Shown one piece after another: positions 27,967-34,603 of a stretch of DNA of 36,003 nucleotides (position 1 is the first letter of the stretch; each line of letters opens with the position of its first letter). The notes under the pieces are model-generated. The model did not search any database. It worked only from the letters and a program-made list of their open reading frames with translations, and was not told where the DNA came from. The position numbers and the translations under genes are program-made. The stretch comes from Chloroflexota bacterium (GTDB taxonomy: Bacteria > Chloroflexota > Dehalococcoidia > UBA2979): NCBI GenBank assembly GCA_002710905.1, contig PAJB01000007.1, positions 56,624-92,626 of the forward strand, read 5' to 3'.

Positions 27967-28593
27967 TTAATATGCAACTGCTATAGGATCAATGCTTTTC
28001 CATAGATACCACGTTGCGATTGTTCGCCATGGTTTCCATTTTTCTGCAATGTCTATGATTAATTCAGGGTCTTGTCTTACACTTACTTTGTAATTGAGTT
28101 CGATTGCTTTCAATAAACCTATATCGGTTTTTGGTAATATATCTCTTCGACCTAAATGAAAAATTAAAAACATTTCTGCAGTCCACATACCAATGCCTTT
28201 AATGGCTGTGACTTCACTAATAACCTCATCATTTGACAATTTTGACCAACTTATTTTACTTGGATTAAAAACACATAATCCTTGTAAATAAGCAATCTTT
28301 TGTCGCGAAAGACCGATTTTTTTTAATTCTTGTTCAGAAATTTTAGCTAGTGCATTAATTGTAATCTTATTCCTACATAATTTTTCTAGGCGCTGCCAAA
28401 TTGCAGCAGCTGCTTTAACTGATATTTGTTGTCCAACTATTGATTGCGCTAAAGTTAAAAAGCTATTAGGATTACGAGAAAATTTTTCATGTGGAAATTT
28501 TGCAATAATGCTGTCAAGTACAGGATCTTTTTCGATTAGTTGATTTACTCCAATTGCCCAGGTTTCATTATTGAGAATTTGATCATTTGGCAT
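27967..28593 (-). CDS. DNA-3-methyladenine glycosylase II (AlkA-type, HhH-GPD)
   Basis: Removes alkylated purines from DNA in base-excision repair. The 208 residues are the HhH-GPD core only: it lacks the N-terminal TBP-like domain of E. coli AlkA and resembles the shorter MAG/AlkA2 proteins. The helix-hairpin-helix is TAIKGIGMWTAEMFL at 129-143 and the catalytic Asp is Asp157 in LPKTDIGLLKAI. The SIVGQQISVKAA motif is near 51. It starts 4 bp after the ABC permease stop; ATG 28593 is preceded by GGAA about 9 nt away, within an imperfect palindrome. Thus it is co-transcribed with the exporter, an unexpected pairing. Together with nfo and the photolyase it gives three repair genes in the window. 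Confidence 0.93.
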   Translation of the reverse strand: MPNDQILNNETWAIGVNQLIEKDPVLDSIIAKFPHEKFSRNPNSFLTLAQSIVGQQISVKAAAAIWQRLEKLCRNKITINALAKISEQELKKIGLSRQKIAYLQGLCVFNPSKISWSKLSNDEVISEVTAIKGIGMWTAEMFLIFHLGRRDILPKTDIGLLKAIELNYKVSVRQDPELIIDIAEKWKPWRTIATWYLWKSIDPIAVAY

Positions 28594-28597
28594 GGAA

Positions 28598-29392
28598 TTA
28601 TATTCCAGTATCTCTATTCATAAAACTAAAATATGCAACAAGAGAAAATAATATTACTCCTCCTGTCAAGACAATTAAATTGATTGGATCTACTGAACCT
28701 TGCAGAAGCATATTACCATCATAATAGTAGAATGGTGAGAGAAATTTCATTGGCTCAATCGAATCCCATATTGTATATAGTGTATTCATAAAATATGATG
28801 CACCAACGTAAAATCCTGTTATGCTCATACCTAAACCTCTTCTTTTTGTTAGCGATTGCATTGCTAAAGCAAAAAAACCAAAATATATTCCAAAAAGAGA
28901 CAATGCGATTGTGCAGAAAAAAACATTTATGAGATCAATGCCGAAAATGAATAATGAGTTTGACAAACAAACTGTTAAAAATATAATCACAGGGATAATT
29001 ACAGCAACGGTGATAAGCATCATTGCTTTCTCAATAATTATACGAGATCGATTAATTGGACTTGCAAGCAGTAACTCTAATGTGCCTGATTCTTCTTCAG
29101 AACCAATAGTGCTAGCCCCTATGCCAATGGTGATAATTGCCAAACATATAGGTAAAAATATTGCATATAGCTCAAAACCAAGCCAGCCTGCTGGAGAGCT
29201 AGTATCTACATCTCCACCAAAAAATGCAGTAAAGTTATTACTATTTTCAAATAGCTTCGCAGCTTCTCTGCCTACAGAATCATACATAGAAATAATTAGC
29301 ATTGCGAGTAAACTCAATACGATGGTCCAGATAGTTAAACTTTTTCTTCTATCCCAAATATTGCGAAAATAAATAGAGTTTTTATTCAACAT
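28598..29392 (-). CDS. ABC-2 type transporter permease
   Basis: Six-helix exporter permease, 264 residues. Membrane helices are at about 17-37 (TIWTIVLSLLAMLIIS), 80-105, then after the conserved GSEEESGTLELLLASPINRSRII segment at 112-135 (the ABC-2 ATPase contact) two or three more, and a last pair near the C-terminus (LIVLTGGVILFSLVAYFS). Start ATG 29392 overlaps the ATPase gene by 11 nt; longer frames upstream to 29479 would lie fully within the ATPase gene and are rejected. It forms a NatA/NatB-like or drug/polysaccharide exporter with the upstream ATPase. No substrate marker is seen. It is followed at 4 bp by the AlkA-type glycosylase gene. Confidence 0.92.
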   Translation of the reverse strand: MLNKNSIYFRNIWDRRKSLTIWTIVLSLLAMLIISMYDSVGREAAKLFENSNNFTAFFGGDVDTSSPAGWLGFELYAIFLPICLAIITIGIGASTIGSEEESGTLELLLASPINRSRIIIEKAMMLITVAVIIPVIIFLTVCLSNSLFIFGIDLINVFFCTIALSLFGIYFGFFALAMQSLTKRRGLGMSITGFYVGASYFMNTLYTIWDSIEPMKFLSPFYYYDGNMLLQGSVDPINLIVLTGGVILFSLVAYFSFMNRDTGI

Positions 29393-30287
29393 TGTTTTTG
29401 TCTCTTTCGTAATATTGCATAAAGACATCTTCAAGGCTTGTCTCTTGCTCATCAAGATCAAGCACCTCGAATTGTGCAATTGCCTTTATGAAAGAATCTA
29501 TATTACCAGTGACTGCGAAGGTTACGATGTTATTATCATTAGCGACTATCTTAATATTGCTACTTACAGCAAGCTCCTCTATCGCTGGGGTCTTTTCAAA
29601 TCGAACCTGATATTTTTTATAACTCATAGCATTTTTATCATGCAAGTTTTCAATTGCAATGAGTTTGCCATCTCGAATAAAACCAGCCCTATCACAGATT
29701 TTTTGTACTTCTGTTAAATCATGAGATGAAATAAATGCTGCTTTGCCTGCATCTTTCATCTCTAAAACCATGTCATAAAACACTTGCTTCATTAACGGAT
29801 CAAGCCCACTAGTGGGCTCATCGAGAATGAGTAAGTCAGGCTTGTTCATGAATGCTTGCAATAATCCTATTTTTTGTTTGTTTCCTTTTGATAGCGTACT
29901 AATAGATCTATCCATAGGTGCATCTAACCTGCGTATAAGATCCTTGACGTATGCCCAGTCACTATCTTTTCTTAAATTAGCAAGATAATTGAGGATCTGA
30001 TGTCCGGTCATGTTGCCATATAATGCTATGTCACCCGCAAGATATCCAACATGTTCCTTTAATTTGACTCTGTCTCGAACACTGTCTAATCCAAAAATTT
30101 TAATTTCACCAGCACTGGGGGCAATAAAATTCATCATAGTACGGATAGTTGTACTTTTCCCAGCACCATTAGGTCCAAGGAAGCCAAATACTTCTCCAGA
30201 ATTGATCTCTAATGATAATTGATCAACTGCAATTAGAGAACCATAAGATTTTGTAAACGTATTAATTGTCAGTGGTTTCTTATTCAT
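29382..30287 (-). CDS. ABC transporter ATP-binding protein (ABC-2 exporter type)
   Basis: ATPase of an ABC-2 exporter, 301 residues. Walker A GPNGAGKST is near 37, the signature motif LSKGNKQKIG near 135, and Walker B LLILDEPTSGLDPL near 155. The D-loop and H-loop follow in FISSHDLTEVQKIC near 195. A C-terminal extension of about 80 residues (after 220) resembles the DUF4162-like tail seen in drug and Na+ exporters. I use ATG 30287 as start, since the frame to a TTG at 30299 has no ribosome site; this start also lacks a clear one. It lies only 18 bp after the strong terminator hairpin at 30306-30340, so any promoter must overlap the hairpin and the message may be nearly leaderless. Confidence 0.94.
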   Translation of the reverse strand: MNKKPLTINTFTKSYGSLIAVDQLSLEINSGEVFGFLGPNGAGKSTTIRTMMNFIAPSAGEIKIFGLDSVRDRVKLKEHVGYLAGDIALYGNMTGHQILNYLANLRKDSDWAYVKDLIRRLDAPMDRSISTLSKGNKQKIGLLQAFMNKPDLLILDEPTSGLDPLMKQVFYDMVLEMKDAGKAAFISSHDLTEVQKICDRAGFIRDGKLIAIENLHDKNAMSYKKYQVRFEKTPAIEELAVSSNIKIVANDNNIVTFAVTGNIDSFIKAIAQFEVLDLDEQETSLEDVFMQYYERDKNNVE

Positions 30288-30305
30288 ATGTTTTATCAAT
30301 TTAAT

Positions 30306-30340
30306 AAAAGAGTTCTTGCAATCATTGCAAGAACTCTTTT
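30306..30340 (-). terminator. Strong Rho-independent terminator
   Basis: A perfect 16-bp inverted repeat, AAAAGAGTTCTTGCAA and its complement, around a 3-nt loop, 10 bp past the stop of the hydrophobic protein gene. On the minus strand the second arm ends in CTCTTTT, giving a short U-run; the plus-strand reading also ends in TTTT, so it may work both ways. It separates this gene from the ABC exporter operon. Confidence 0.85.
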
Positions 30341-30350
30341 ATTTTTGTGA

Positions 30351-30995
30351 TTACTTAGTTAATCCTCTGCCTAATGAAATAAACCAGATTGAATATACAA
30401 CAAAACATAGTCCAGAGACCATTTGGACTGTAGTTGCTGCTTCTGTGGCAAATGGAGCTATTGCTGAAGCTATCGCGACGACTGCACCAGCTAATGCTGC
30501 TACATTAGCAAAATTGCTATTCACTTCACTTCTTGAAGCTGCGCCTATTGCAAGCAAGGCGGCCCCTGCTCCAAATACAAATGTGCCAATAATATTTAAT
30601 CCAAAAAATATCTCAGCTACAGCAGTATCTGATGCGATTCCAGATGCAAGCACAATACCTAAACCACTTCCTACTGTCCATACAACCATTGCTGCAGTTG
30701 CCATAGGGATAGCTATTGTTCCTAGTGCATATCCATTTGAACCATTCCAACTCTGTACCCAAATGATTAGTCCAGCTAAAATCAACAATAATCCCACAGG
30801 AATTAATAGTGCCGTAATAATTCCTAACCCAGAATTTGCAGCTAAAATACTAATAACACCTGCAGCATCATATCCGTCAATCGTACCTCCAATTCCAAGC
30901 ACGCCTCCAGGTTGAATAAAATAGCTGGTTAGTGCTATTATTGGGCCAATTATCATACAGTAGCCCCCCATTTTTTTGACATCCATTGTTGTCAT
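30351..30995 (-). CDS. Gly/Ala-rich integral membrane protein
   Basis: A 214-residue protein with about six hydrophobic helices: 11-28, 56-78 (ITALLIPVGLLLILAGLII), 92-114, 125-150, 163-185 and 192-208. It is rich in Gly, Ala and Ile, has short loops and few charges, and ends with SLGRGLTK. I cannot place it in a named family; a DoxX- or DUF-type small membrane protein is likely. The ATG at 30995 has AAAGGAAATAAA in front, a good ribosome site. The opposite strand is open over the same region (30316-30915) because the composition is so simple, but that frame opens within the terminator and lacks a ribosome site. The gene is monocistronic: a terminator follows at 30306-30340. Confidence 0.82.
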   Translation of the reverse strand: MTTMDVKKMGGYCMIIGPIIALTSYFIQPGGVLGIGGTIDGYDAAGVISILAANSGLGIITALLIPVGLLLILAGLIIWVQSWNGSNGYALGTIAIPMATAAMVVWTVGSGLGIVLASGIASDTAVAEIFFGLNIIGTFVFGAGAALLAIGAASRSEVNSNFANVAALAGAVVAIASAIAPFATEAATTVQMVSGLCFVVYSIWFISLGRGLTK

Positions 30996-31140
30996 TTTAT
31001 TTCCTTTCTTTAAAGGACATAATTGTACAAATTAAATACATATCCCTCTTTTCGTTCAATTAAAACATATAGTGAAATAAATATACAATGAATTTTTTTA
31101 CATATCTAAGTTCAAATTTTTTAAGAAAATATAATTAATC

Positions 31141-31311
31141 CTAAGAAGTTCTGGCAGCAGCAATAATAATTATTGTTAGAAAAATGAACATTGAAATTAT
31201 TGCAGATGCACCAACAGATTCATTAATTTGATCTTGATGGCCACATATTAAACATTCTTCAGAGGCATCTGGCATTTTAGTATTACAATCTGGACAGTAT
31301 ATGAGTGACAT
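31141..31311 (-). CDS. Zinc-ribbon plus single membrane helix peptide
   Basis: A 56-residue protein beginning with a zinc-ribbon motif, C-x2-C (CPDC) and C-x2-C (CLIC), the latter near residue 20, followed by a hydrophobic helix of about 20 residues (SMFIFLTIIIIAAA) and a short tail. Such ribbon-helix proteins are common small membrane factors; the function is unknown. I use ATG 31311 as start because the frame runs open to 31380 but its earlier residues have no ribosome site. ATG 31311 itself has no clear Shine-Dalgarno either. It is separated from the hydrophobic protein gene by about 145 bp and faces away from the small basic gene starting at 31437. Confidence 0.68.
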   Translation of the reverse strand: MSLIYCPDCNTKMPDASEECLICGHQDQINESVGASAIISMFIFLTIIIIAAARTS

Positions 31312-31398
31312 AAATAATATTCTATCTATTTTTTCAATCTGTTGCAAGAATAAGATTTGTACGCATTTTTTGATTTGCATTATGATAAAAAATATTTA

Positions 31399-31404
31399 TA
31401 TAAT
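31399..31404 (+). promoter_or_regulatory. Possible sigma-70 -10 element for the small basic gene
   Basis: A perfect TATAAT at 31399-31404 with a poor -35 (TTGCAT at 31375-31380) 18 bp upstream. Transcription would begin near 31411, about 25 bp before the ATG at 31437, a sensible leader for a short gene. Confidence 0.45.
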
Positions 31405-31436
31405 AGGTAATTATTGAATCAATTAAAGGTTATAGC

Positions 31437-31529
31437 ATGGCTAAGGGACTAGATAAAAGAAAAAATGTAAAGAAGCAAGGTAAAAGCTTAAAAGAAAAAC
31501 GAGCAGAAAAAAGAGCTAAAAGAAAATAA
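31437..31529 (+). CDS. 30-residue very basic protein
   Basis: A tiny gene of 30 codons, 15 of them Lys or Arg, with no aromatic residues and no Cys; it begins MAKGLDKRKNVKKQG and ends in alternating KR/AEKR stretches. It starts at ATG 31437 with AAAGGT about 8 nt upstream and ends TAA at 31527-31529. The ribosome site, the TATAAT upstream and the isolated position argue that it is real. Such short basic proteins could be nucleic-acid or ribosome-associated, but no function can be read. It is the only gene on its strand between 26.9 and 33.3 kb. Confidence 0.78.
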   Translation: MAKGLDKRKNVKKQGKSLKEKRAEKRAKRK

Positions 31530-31571
31530 TTTGATGATTTACTAATTTTGCATCAGAATCATTTGTGGGTT

Positions 31572-31600
31572 ACATTGCGGTTTTTATTTTTGTGCAATGT
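31572..31600 (+). other. Stem-loop downstream of the small basic gene
   Basis: ACATTGC (31572-31578) pairs with GCAATGT (31594-31600) around a 15-nt T-rich loop, 42 bp after the stop of the 30-residue gene. There is no T-run after the stem, so it is an uncertain terminator. The rest of 31530-31732 is AT-rich and holds nothing else I can identify. Confidence 0.25.
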
Positions 31601-31732
31601 TAAGAATTAACAAGGACTAATTAAATATTATGCTATATATAATTAGCACTATAATCATCGAGATTAATTTATGTTCTCTTGCCCATTGATATGGATTTTT
31701 CATCTTAATTCAGTATCCCTTCTATTTACCAC

Positions 31733-32527
31733 TTATACTTCTCTCTTCTCAAAGATAGATGACTTTGCTATAGCATCCGGCTCTCTAGATAAAGCAGTTT
31801 TACATGTATTGCTACATGTTTTTTGATCAGTGCCTAGCTTGAGACCAAAGATACGTTCGCAGTCACGTCTAGCACAATGAATTATTGGGATAGAGTTCCA
31901 ATGGTTTTCATAATCTTCTGCAAGCGATTTCCATAGAAAACCTCGTAAATTTTTAGGTGTTATATTAAAGATTGGATGAAAACCATCATCATCTGTTTGT
32001 AATCCAACTTCACAATGCAGTCGAACTTCTGCACTAATCTCTTTTAGTTGCTCATCTGTTGGTTCTTTTATGCCTTCGTAGAATTTGTAAAACTTCTGAG
32101 CAAGCTGCCAGTAATGATGTAAATACAATTGGCCATTGCCTTTTTCTAGTTCTCCCCAATGAGTAATCCATCCTTTAAAATATTGTTTCATTGCCTCATG
32201 AATCGCATTATGCATCTTTTTAGCATCTGAGAGACCTTTAGGTCCTGCAATAAACATTTTTTTAGCACACATCACTGCATATGATTCAGGCGGATTTCCT
32301 GTAATATCCAATATGATTTCATAGATTCGTGCTAGTTCTGCACTTGCATTAAAGGTATCTTTTTCCAGCTCAAAATGGATAAGTTCTGTTGGATGATCTT
32401 GATGAAAGCCTACTGTTGGAGCATCAAACGGTCGGATATACCAGTTGTGCTCTACACTGTCTGACGGATGATCATCTGCATAGTTAGATGTCGTCCATTC
32501 ATAGCTTTCGTATTTAGACCATTCCAT
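31733..32527 (-). CDS. Hypothetical protein with C-terminal treble-clef-like zinc site
   Basis: A 264-residue soluble protein rich in Trp, Tyr and His. I do not recognise the main part. Residues 1-60 are acidic and aromatic (MEWSKYESYEWTTS, HNWYIRPFDA). At the C-terminus C-x4-C and C-x3-C (CARRDC, then CSNTC) are about 16 residues apart, an arrangement like that of treble-clef or CGNR-type zinc fingers, which bind nucleic acid. The C-terminal position and the preceding helical region (LRGFLWKSLAEDY) recall CGNR/ABATE transcription factors, but the CGNR tetrad itself is absent. ATG 32527 has AGAGGA about 6 nt upstream. It is placed 33 bp from tRNA-Arg in the same direction, so processing from one transcript is possible. 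Confidence 0.8.
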   Translation of the reverse strand: MEWSKYESYEWTTSNYADDHPSDSVEHNWYIRPFDAPTVGFHQDHPTELIHFELEKDTFNASAELARIYEIILDITGNPPESYAVMCAKKMFIAGPKGLSDAKKMHNAIHEAMKQYFKGWITHWGELEKGNGQLYLHHYWQLAQKFYKFYEGIKEPTDEQLKEISAEVRLHCEVGLQTDDDGFHPIFNITPKNLRGFLWKSLAEDYENHWNSIPIIHCARRDCERIFGLKLGTDQKTCSNTCKTALSREPDAIAKSSIFEKREV

Positions 32528-32559
32528 AGATTCCTCTATTTTTTATTCTGTTAGAAGTC

Positions 32560-32634
32560 TGGTACCCCTGGCAAGAATCGAACTTGCGCGCATGGTTTAG
32601 GAAACCAATGCTCTATCCACTGAGCTACAGGGGT
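32560..32634 (-). tRNA. tRNA-Arg (anticodon CCU)
   Basis: A 75-nt tRNA with encoded CCA. The acceptor stem pairs ACCCCTG with CAGGGGT, followed by discriminator A and CCA. The D-arm is GTAGCTCAGTGGATAGAGC. The anticodon loop TTCCTAA shows CCT at 34-36 (reads AGG, Arg), and the T-arm is GCAAGTTCGATTCTTGC. The first pair of the anticodon stem (27-43) is T-T, a slight irregularity. Confidence 0.95.
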
Positions 32635-32703
32635 AACTCATTTATTGTATAATATTTTTTTTCAGAAAAAAGGGCTTTTGATATGGATACATATAAGCAA
32701 TTC

Positions 32704-33165
32704 TTATATTTGACATTGCTCACATATTGATTCAGGTACCAATCCTATTTTCATTAATTTATTGAATATGTAGCAACCTGCACAAAATCCGACAAAAGCT
32801 TCAAGGCAGGCGAAAACTAATAATAGTCCAAGAATTAAATCGCTAATTAGATATTGATCAATAATAAAAAAATAGAGTGTTAGTGATGAGCAAACCAACC
32901 CAATCATTTGTGCGAAACGTTTTGGTGGGCCAGCAACATTTTTTTTCGGTAGATTCGGTGCAACAATTCTTGTAGCAAATTGACCAATTGGACTTAGAGT
33001 AGGCCCAGTCAGTACTCTTGCAACAAACCCATATAATAAAAATGTTAAAATATAAATTGAATTAGTCACTAAACCCAAAAAGGAAAGCACAACCACACAA
33101 CATGCAACGATTCTAGCTGCATTTTCATTAACTGGATTCGGAAAAGAAAATATCTTATTTAACAT
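32704..33165 (-). CDS. DUF4395 membrane protein
   Basis: A 153-residue integral membrane protein of the DUF4395 family. The N-terminus (PNPVNENAARIVACCVVV), YGFVARVLTGPTLSPIGQFATRIVAP at 45-70, GPPKRFAQMIGL at about 79-90 and the last part FVGFCAGCYIFNKLMK...PESICEQC follow the family pattern. Four hydrophobic helices lie at about 17-40, 42-56, 88-105 and 108-128. C-x2-C (CAGC) in the last helix and CEQC at the end could bind metal or be redox-active. ATG 33165 has GAGGC upstream. It lies between two tRNA genes and shares their orientation. The physiological role is unknown; in many bacteria the family sits near sulfur- or redox-related genes. Confidence 0.9.
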   Translation of the reverse strand: MLNKIFSFPNPVNENAARIVACCVVVLSFLGLVTNSIYILTFLLYGFVARVLTGPTLSPIGQFATRIVAPNLPKKNVAGPPKRFAQMIGLVCSSLTLYFFIIDQYLISDLILGLLLVFACLEAFVGFCAGCYIFNKLMKIGLVPESICEQCQI

Positions 33166-33228
33166 AATAATTTGCCTCTATATATTGGGTTAATCTATAC
33201 GTTTCATTTTGTCAATAATTTGTTAATG

Positions 33229-33317
33229 TTTTTGATAAGCCATACAGAGAATATGTTGATGAATTCGATGAATGGCTGCAACAGCCAAATGATGAACTAT
33301 TAAAAATAATTCCTTAA
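33229..33317 (+). pseudogene. Possible remnant of a protein C-terminus, next to tRNA-Pro
   Basis: Between the DUF4395 start and tRNA-Pro, the plus strand holds about 26 codons that read like a protein end (KPYREYVDEFDEWLQQPN, then ending IIP and TAA at 33315-33317). No start codon or ribosome site serves it. It may be a fossil of a gene or element that ended by the tRNA; chance is not excluded. Confidence 0.25.
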
Positions 33318-33321
33318 TTTG

Positions 33322-33398
33322 TGGTCGGGACGGCTGGATTTGAACCAGCGACCTTTCGACCCCCAGCCGAATGCGCTGCCAGACTGCGCTACGCCCCG
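33322..33398 (-). tRNA. tRNA-Pro (anticodon GGG)
   Basis: A 77-nt tRNA with encoded CCA. The acceptor stem is CGGGGCG with CGTCCCG, then discriminator A and CCA. The D-arm is TAGCGCAGTCTGGCAGCGC. The anticodon loop CTGGGGG gives GGG at 34-36 (Pro), on a stem TTCGG with TCGAA that has one G-T pair. The T-arm is GCTGGTTCAAATCCAGC. Its antisense strand makes a false open frame (33319-33516). Confidence 0.96.
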
Positions 33399-33399
33399 C

Positions 33400-33480
33400 T
33401 TACATGATTGCAAGAAGTATAATAATAATGATCGTAATGATTGTTGCACGACCGCCAATATCTTCTATGAACCCTTTCAT
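33400..33480 (-). CDS. 26-residue single-helix membrane peptide
   Basis: A short gene 16 bp after the stomatin-like gene stop and 1 bp ahead of tRNA-Pro. It encodes MKGFIEDIGGRAT and then a run of Ile/Leu/Ala (about 13 hydrophobic residues) to the stop at 33400-33402. The layout is an amphipathic head plus one membrane helix, like other small membrane peptides that attach to large membrane complexes. The ATG at 33480 has only a weak GAG site, so it may be translated by coupling to the stomatin gene. I infer coding from the clean amphipathic composition and position; it is not proven. Confidence 0.55.
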   Translation of the reverse strand: MKGFIEDIGGRATIITIIIIILLAIM

Positions 33481-33496
33481 AATTTATACTCAGCAA

Positions 33497-34519
33497 TCAC
33501 GCATTTTCTGGATTAAAATAACCAGCCGGTTTATCATCTGATTTTTCAATCTTTTCTTCTACAGTTTCCTTTATGTCATTATTTTTTGGCTCTACCTCTT
33601 GGGTAGGCGTAGCTGATTGAGGCTGATTTGTAACTGGACTTGCTTGCACAAGAGCATCACGCATTTGTGCGGTCATGTCAGATAATGCATTTGGAGTATG
33701 AGGCATAAAAATACTGTTACTATTTTCTGAAGTACCAATTTCTTTCAAGCTGTCGAAATATTGTGTTAGAAGCACTAAATTCATTACTTCCATCGGCCCT
33801 GTTCCTGAAATACTTTTTTGAAAATCATCTATAGATTCTTTCAGTCCTTCAATGATAGCTTGGCGCTCATCAGCAATTCCTTTACCACGCAATGCATTAC
33901 TTTGTGCCTTACCTTCTGCTTCTTTAACAATTAAGATTTTTTCTGCTTCACCTCGTTCAGTTGCTGCTACTCGAAGCCTCTCTGCTTCATTAATCTCGTT
34001 CATTGCAGCTTTGACTTTTGCATCAGGGTCAATATCTGTCACTAATGCTTTGACAATACCATATCCAAACTGTTCCATAATATCTGTTAATTCTGCTCCA
34101 ACTGCATCAGCGATTTCATCTTTCTTATCAAAAAGACGATCTAAGATCATTTTTGGTACACGAGCTCGAACCACATCGAATACGTATGAAGTGATTTGAG
34201 ATTCAGCATTTTGAAGTTTATAAAATGCTTCATATTCTTTAGATTCCAAAACAAAATATTGCACAGAAATACTTACAGATACAAAGACGTTATCTTCAGT
34301 TTTTGTTTCAACAGGCACATCAAGTTGCCTAATTCGCATATTTAAGGCGCCTGACTTTCTTTCGATGAGAGGAATTTTAAAATGTAATCCTGGATTACAC
34401 ATTCTATTATATTTACCAAACCTTTCAATGATTACCACTGTTTGTTGGCTAACGGTAAAAAAAGTTAATAAAAATATTCCAACAATTAATATGATGATTA
34501 CTGGTATTATTTCTAACAT
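33497..34519 (-). CDS. Stomatin-like SPFH/Band 7 membrane protein
   Basis: A 340-residue membrane scaffold protein of the stomatin/HflK-HflC/flotillin superfamily. An N-terminal hydrophobic helix (about 4-25) is followed by QQTVVIIERFGKYNRMCNPGLHFKIPLIE at 26-55, the classic SPFH start. SVSISVQYFV and the long helical region with many Ala/Glu (EINEAERLRVAATERGEAEKIL near 175) support oligomerisation. The C-terminal 100 residues are Ser/Thr/Pro-rich and end acidic (KSDDKPAGYFNPENA). RBS is excellent (TAGGAGGG, 4 nt before ATG 34519). No NfeD partner, the usual neighbour, is seen; a 26-residue membrane peptide follows instead. Its role is likely membrane-domain organisation. Confidence 0.93.
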   Translation of the reverse strand: MLEIIPVIIILIVGIFLLTFFTVSQQTVVIIERFGKYNRMCNPGLHFKIPLIERKSGALNMRIRQLDVPVETKTEDNVFVSVSISVQYFVLESKEYEAFYKLQNAESQITSYVFDVVRARVPKMILDRLFDKKDEIADAVGAELTDIMEQFGYGIVKALVTDIDPDAKVKAAMNEINEAERLRVAATERGEAEKILIVKEAEGKAQSNALRGKGIADERQAIIEGLKESIDDFQKSISGTGPMEVMNLVLLTQYFDSLKEIGTSENSNSIFMPHTPNALSDMTAQMRDALVQASPVTNQPQSATPTQEVEPKNNDIKETVEEKIEKSDDKPAGYFNPENA

Positions 34520-34603
34520 TTAAACCCTCCTAAAATGCAGCATGTTGCTAATTAATCATCTCTAATATACACCTATCATTAGTAAATAAAAATAAATAAT
34601 AAT

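Noticed and set aside
30316..30915. 199-codon plus-strand open frame
   Set aside because: It is the complement of the Gly/Ala-rich membrane protein gene, begins inside the terminator hairpin and has no ribosome site. The minus-strand frame has a clear AAAGGA site and helical membrane pattern.
33319..33516. Plus-strand open frame with a MWSGRLDLNQRPFDPQP-type start
   Set aside because: It is the antisense of tRNA-Pro(GGG), a classic false protein prediction; the tRNA on the minus strand is complete.
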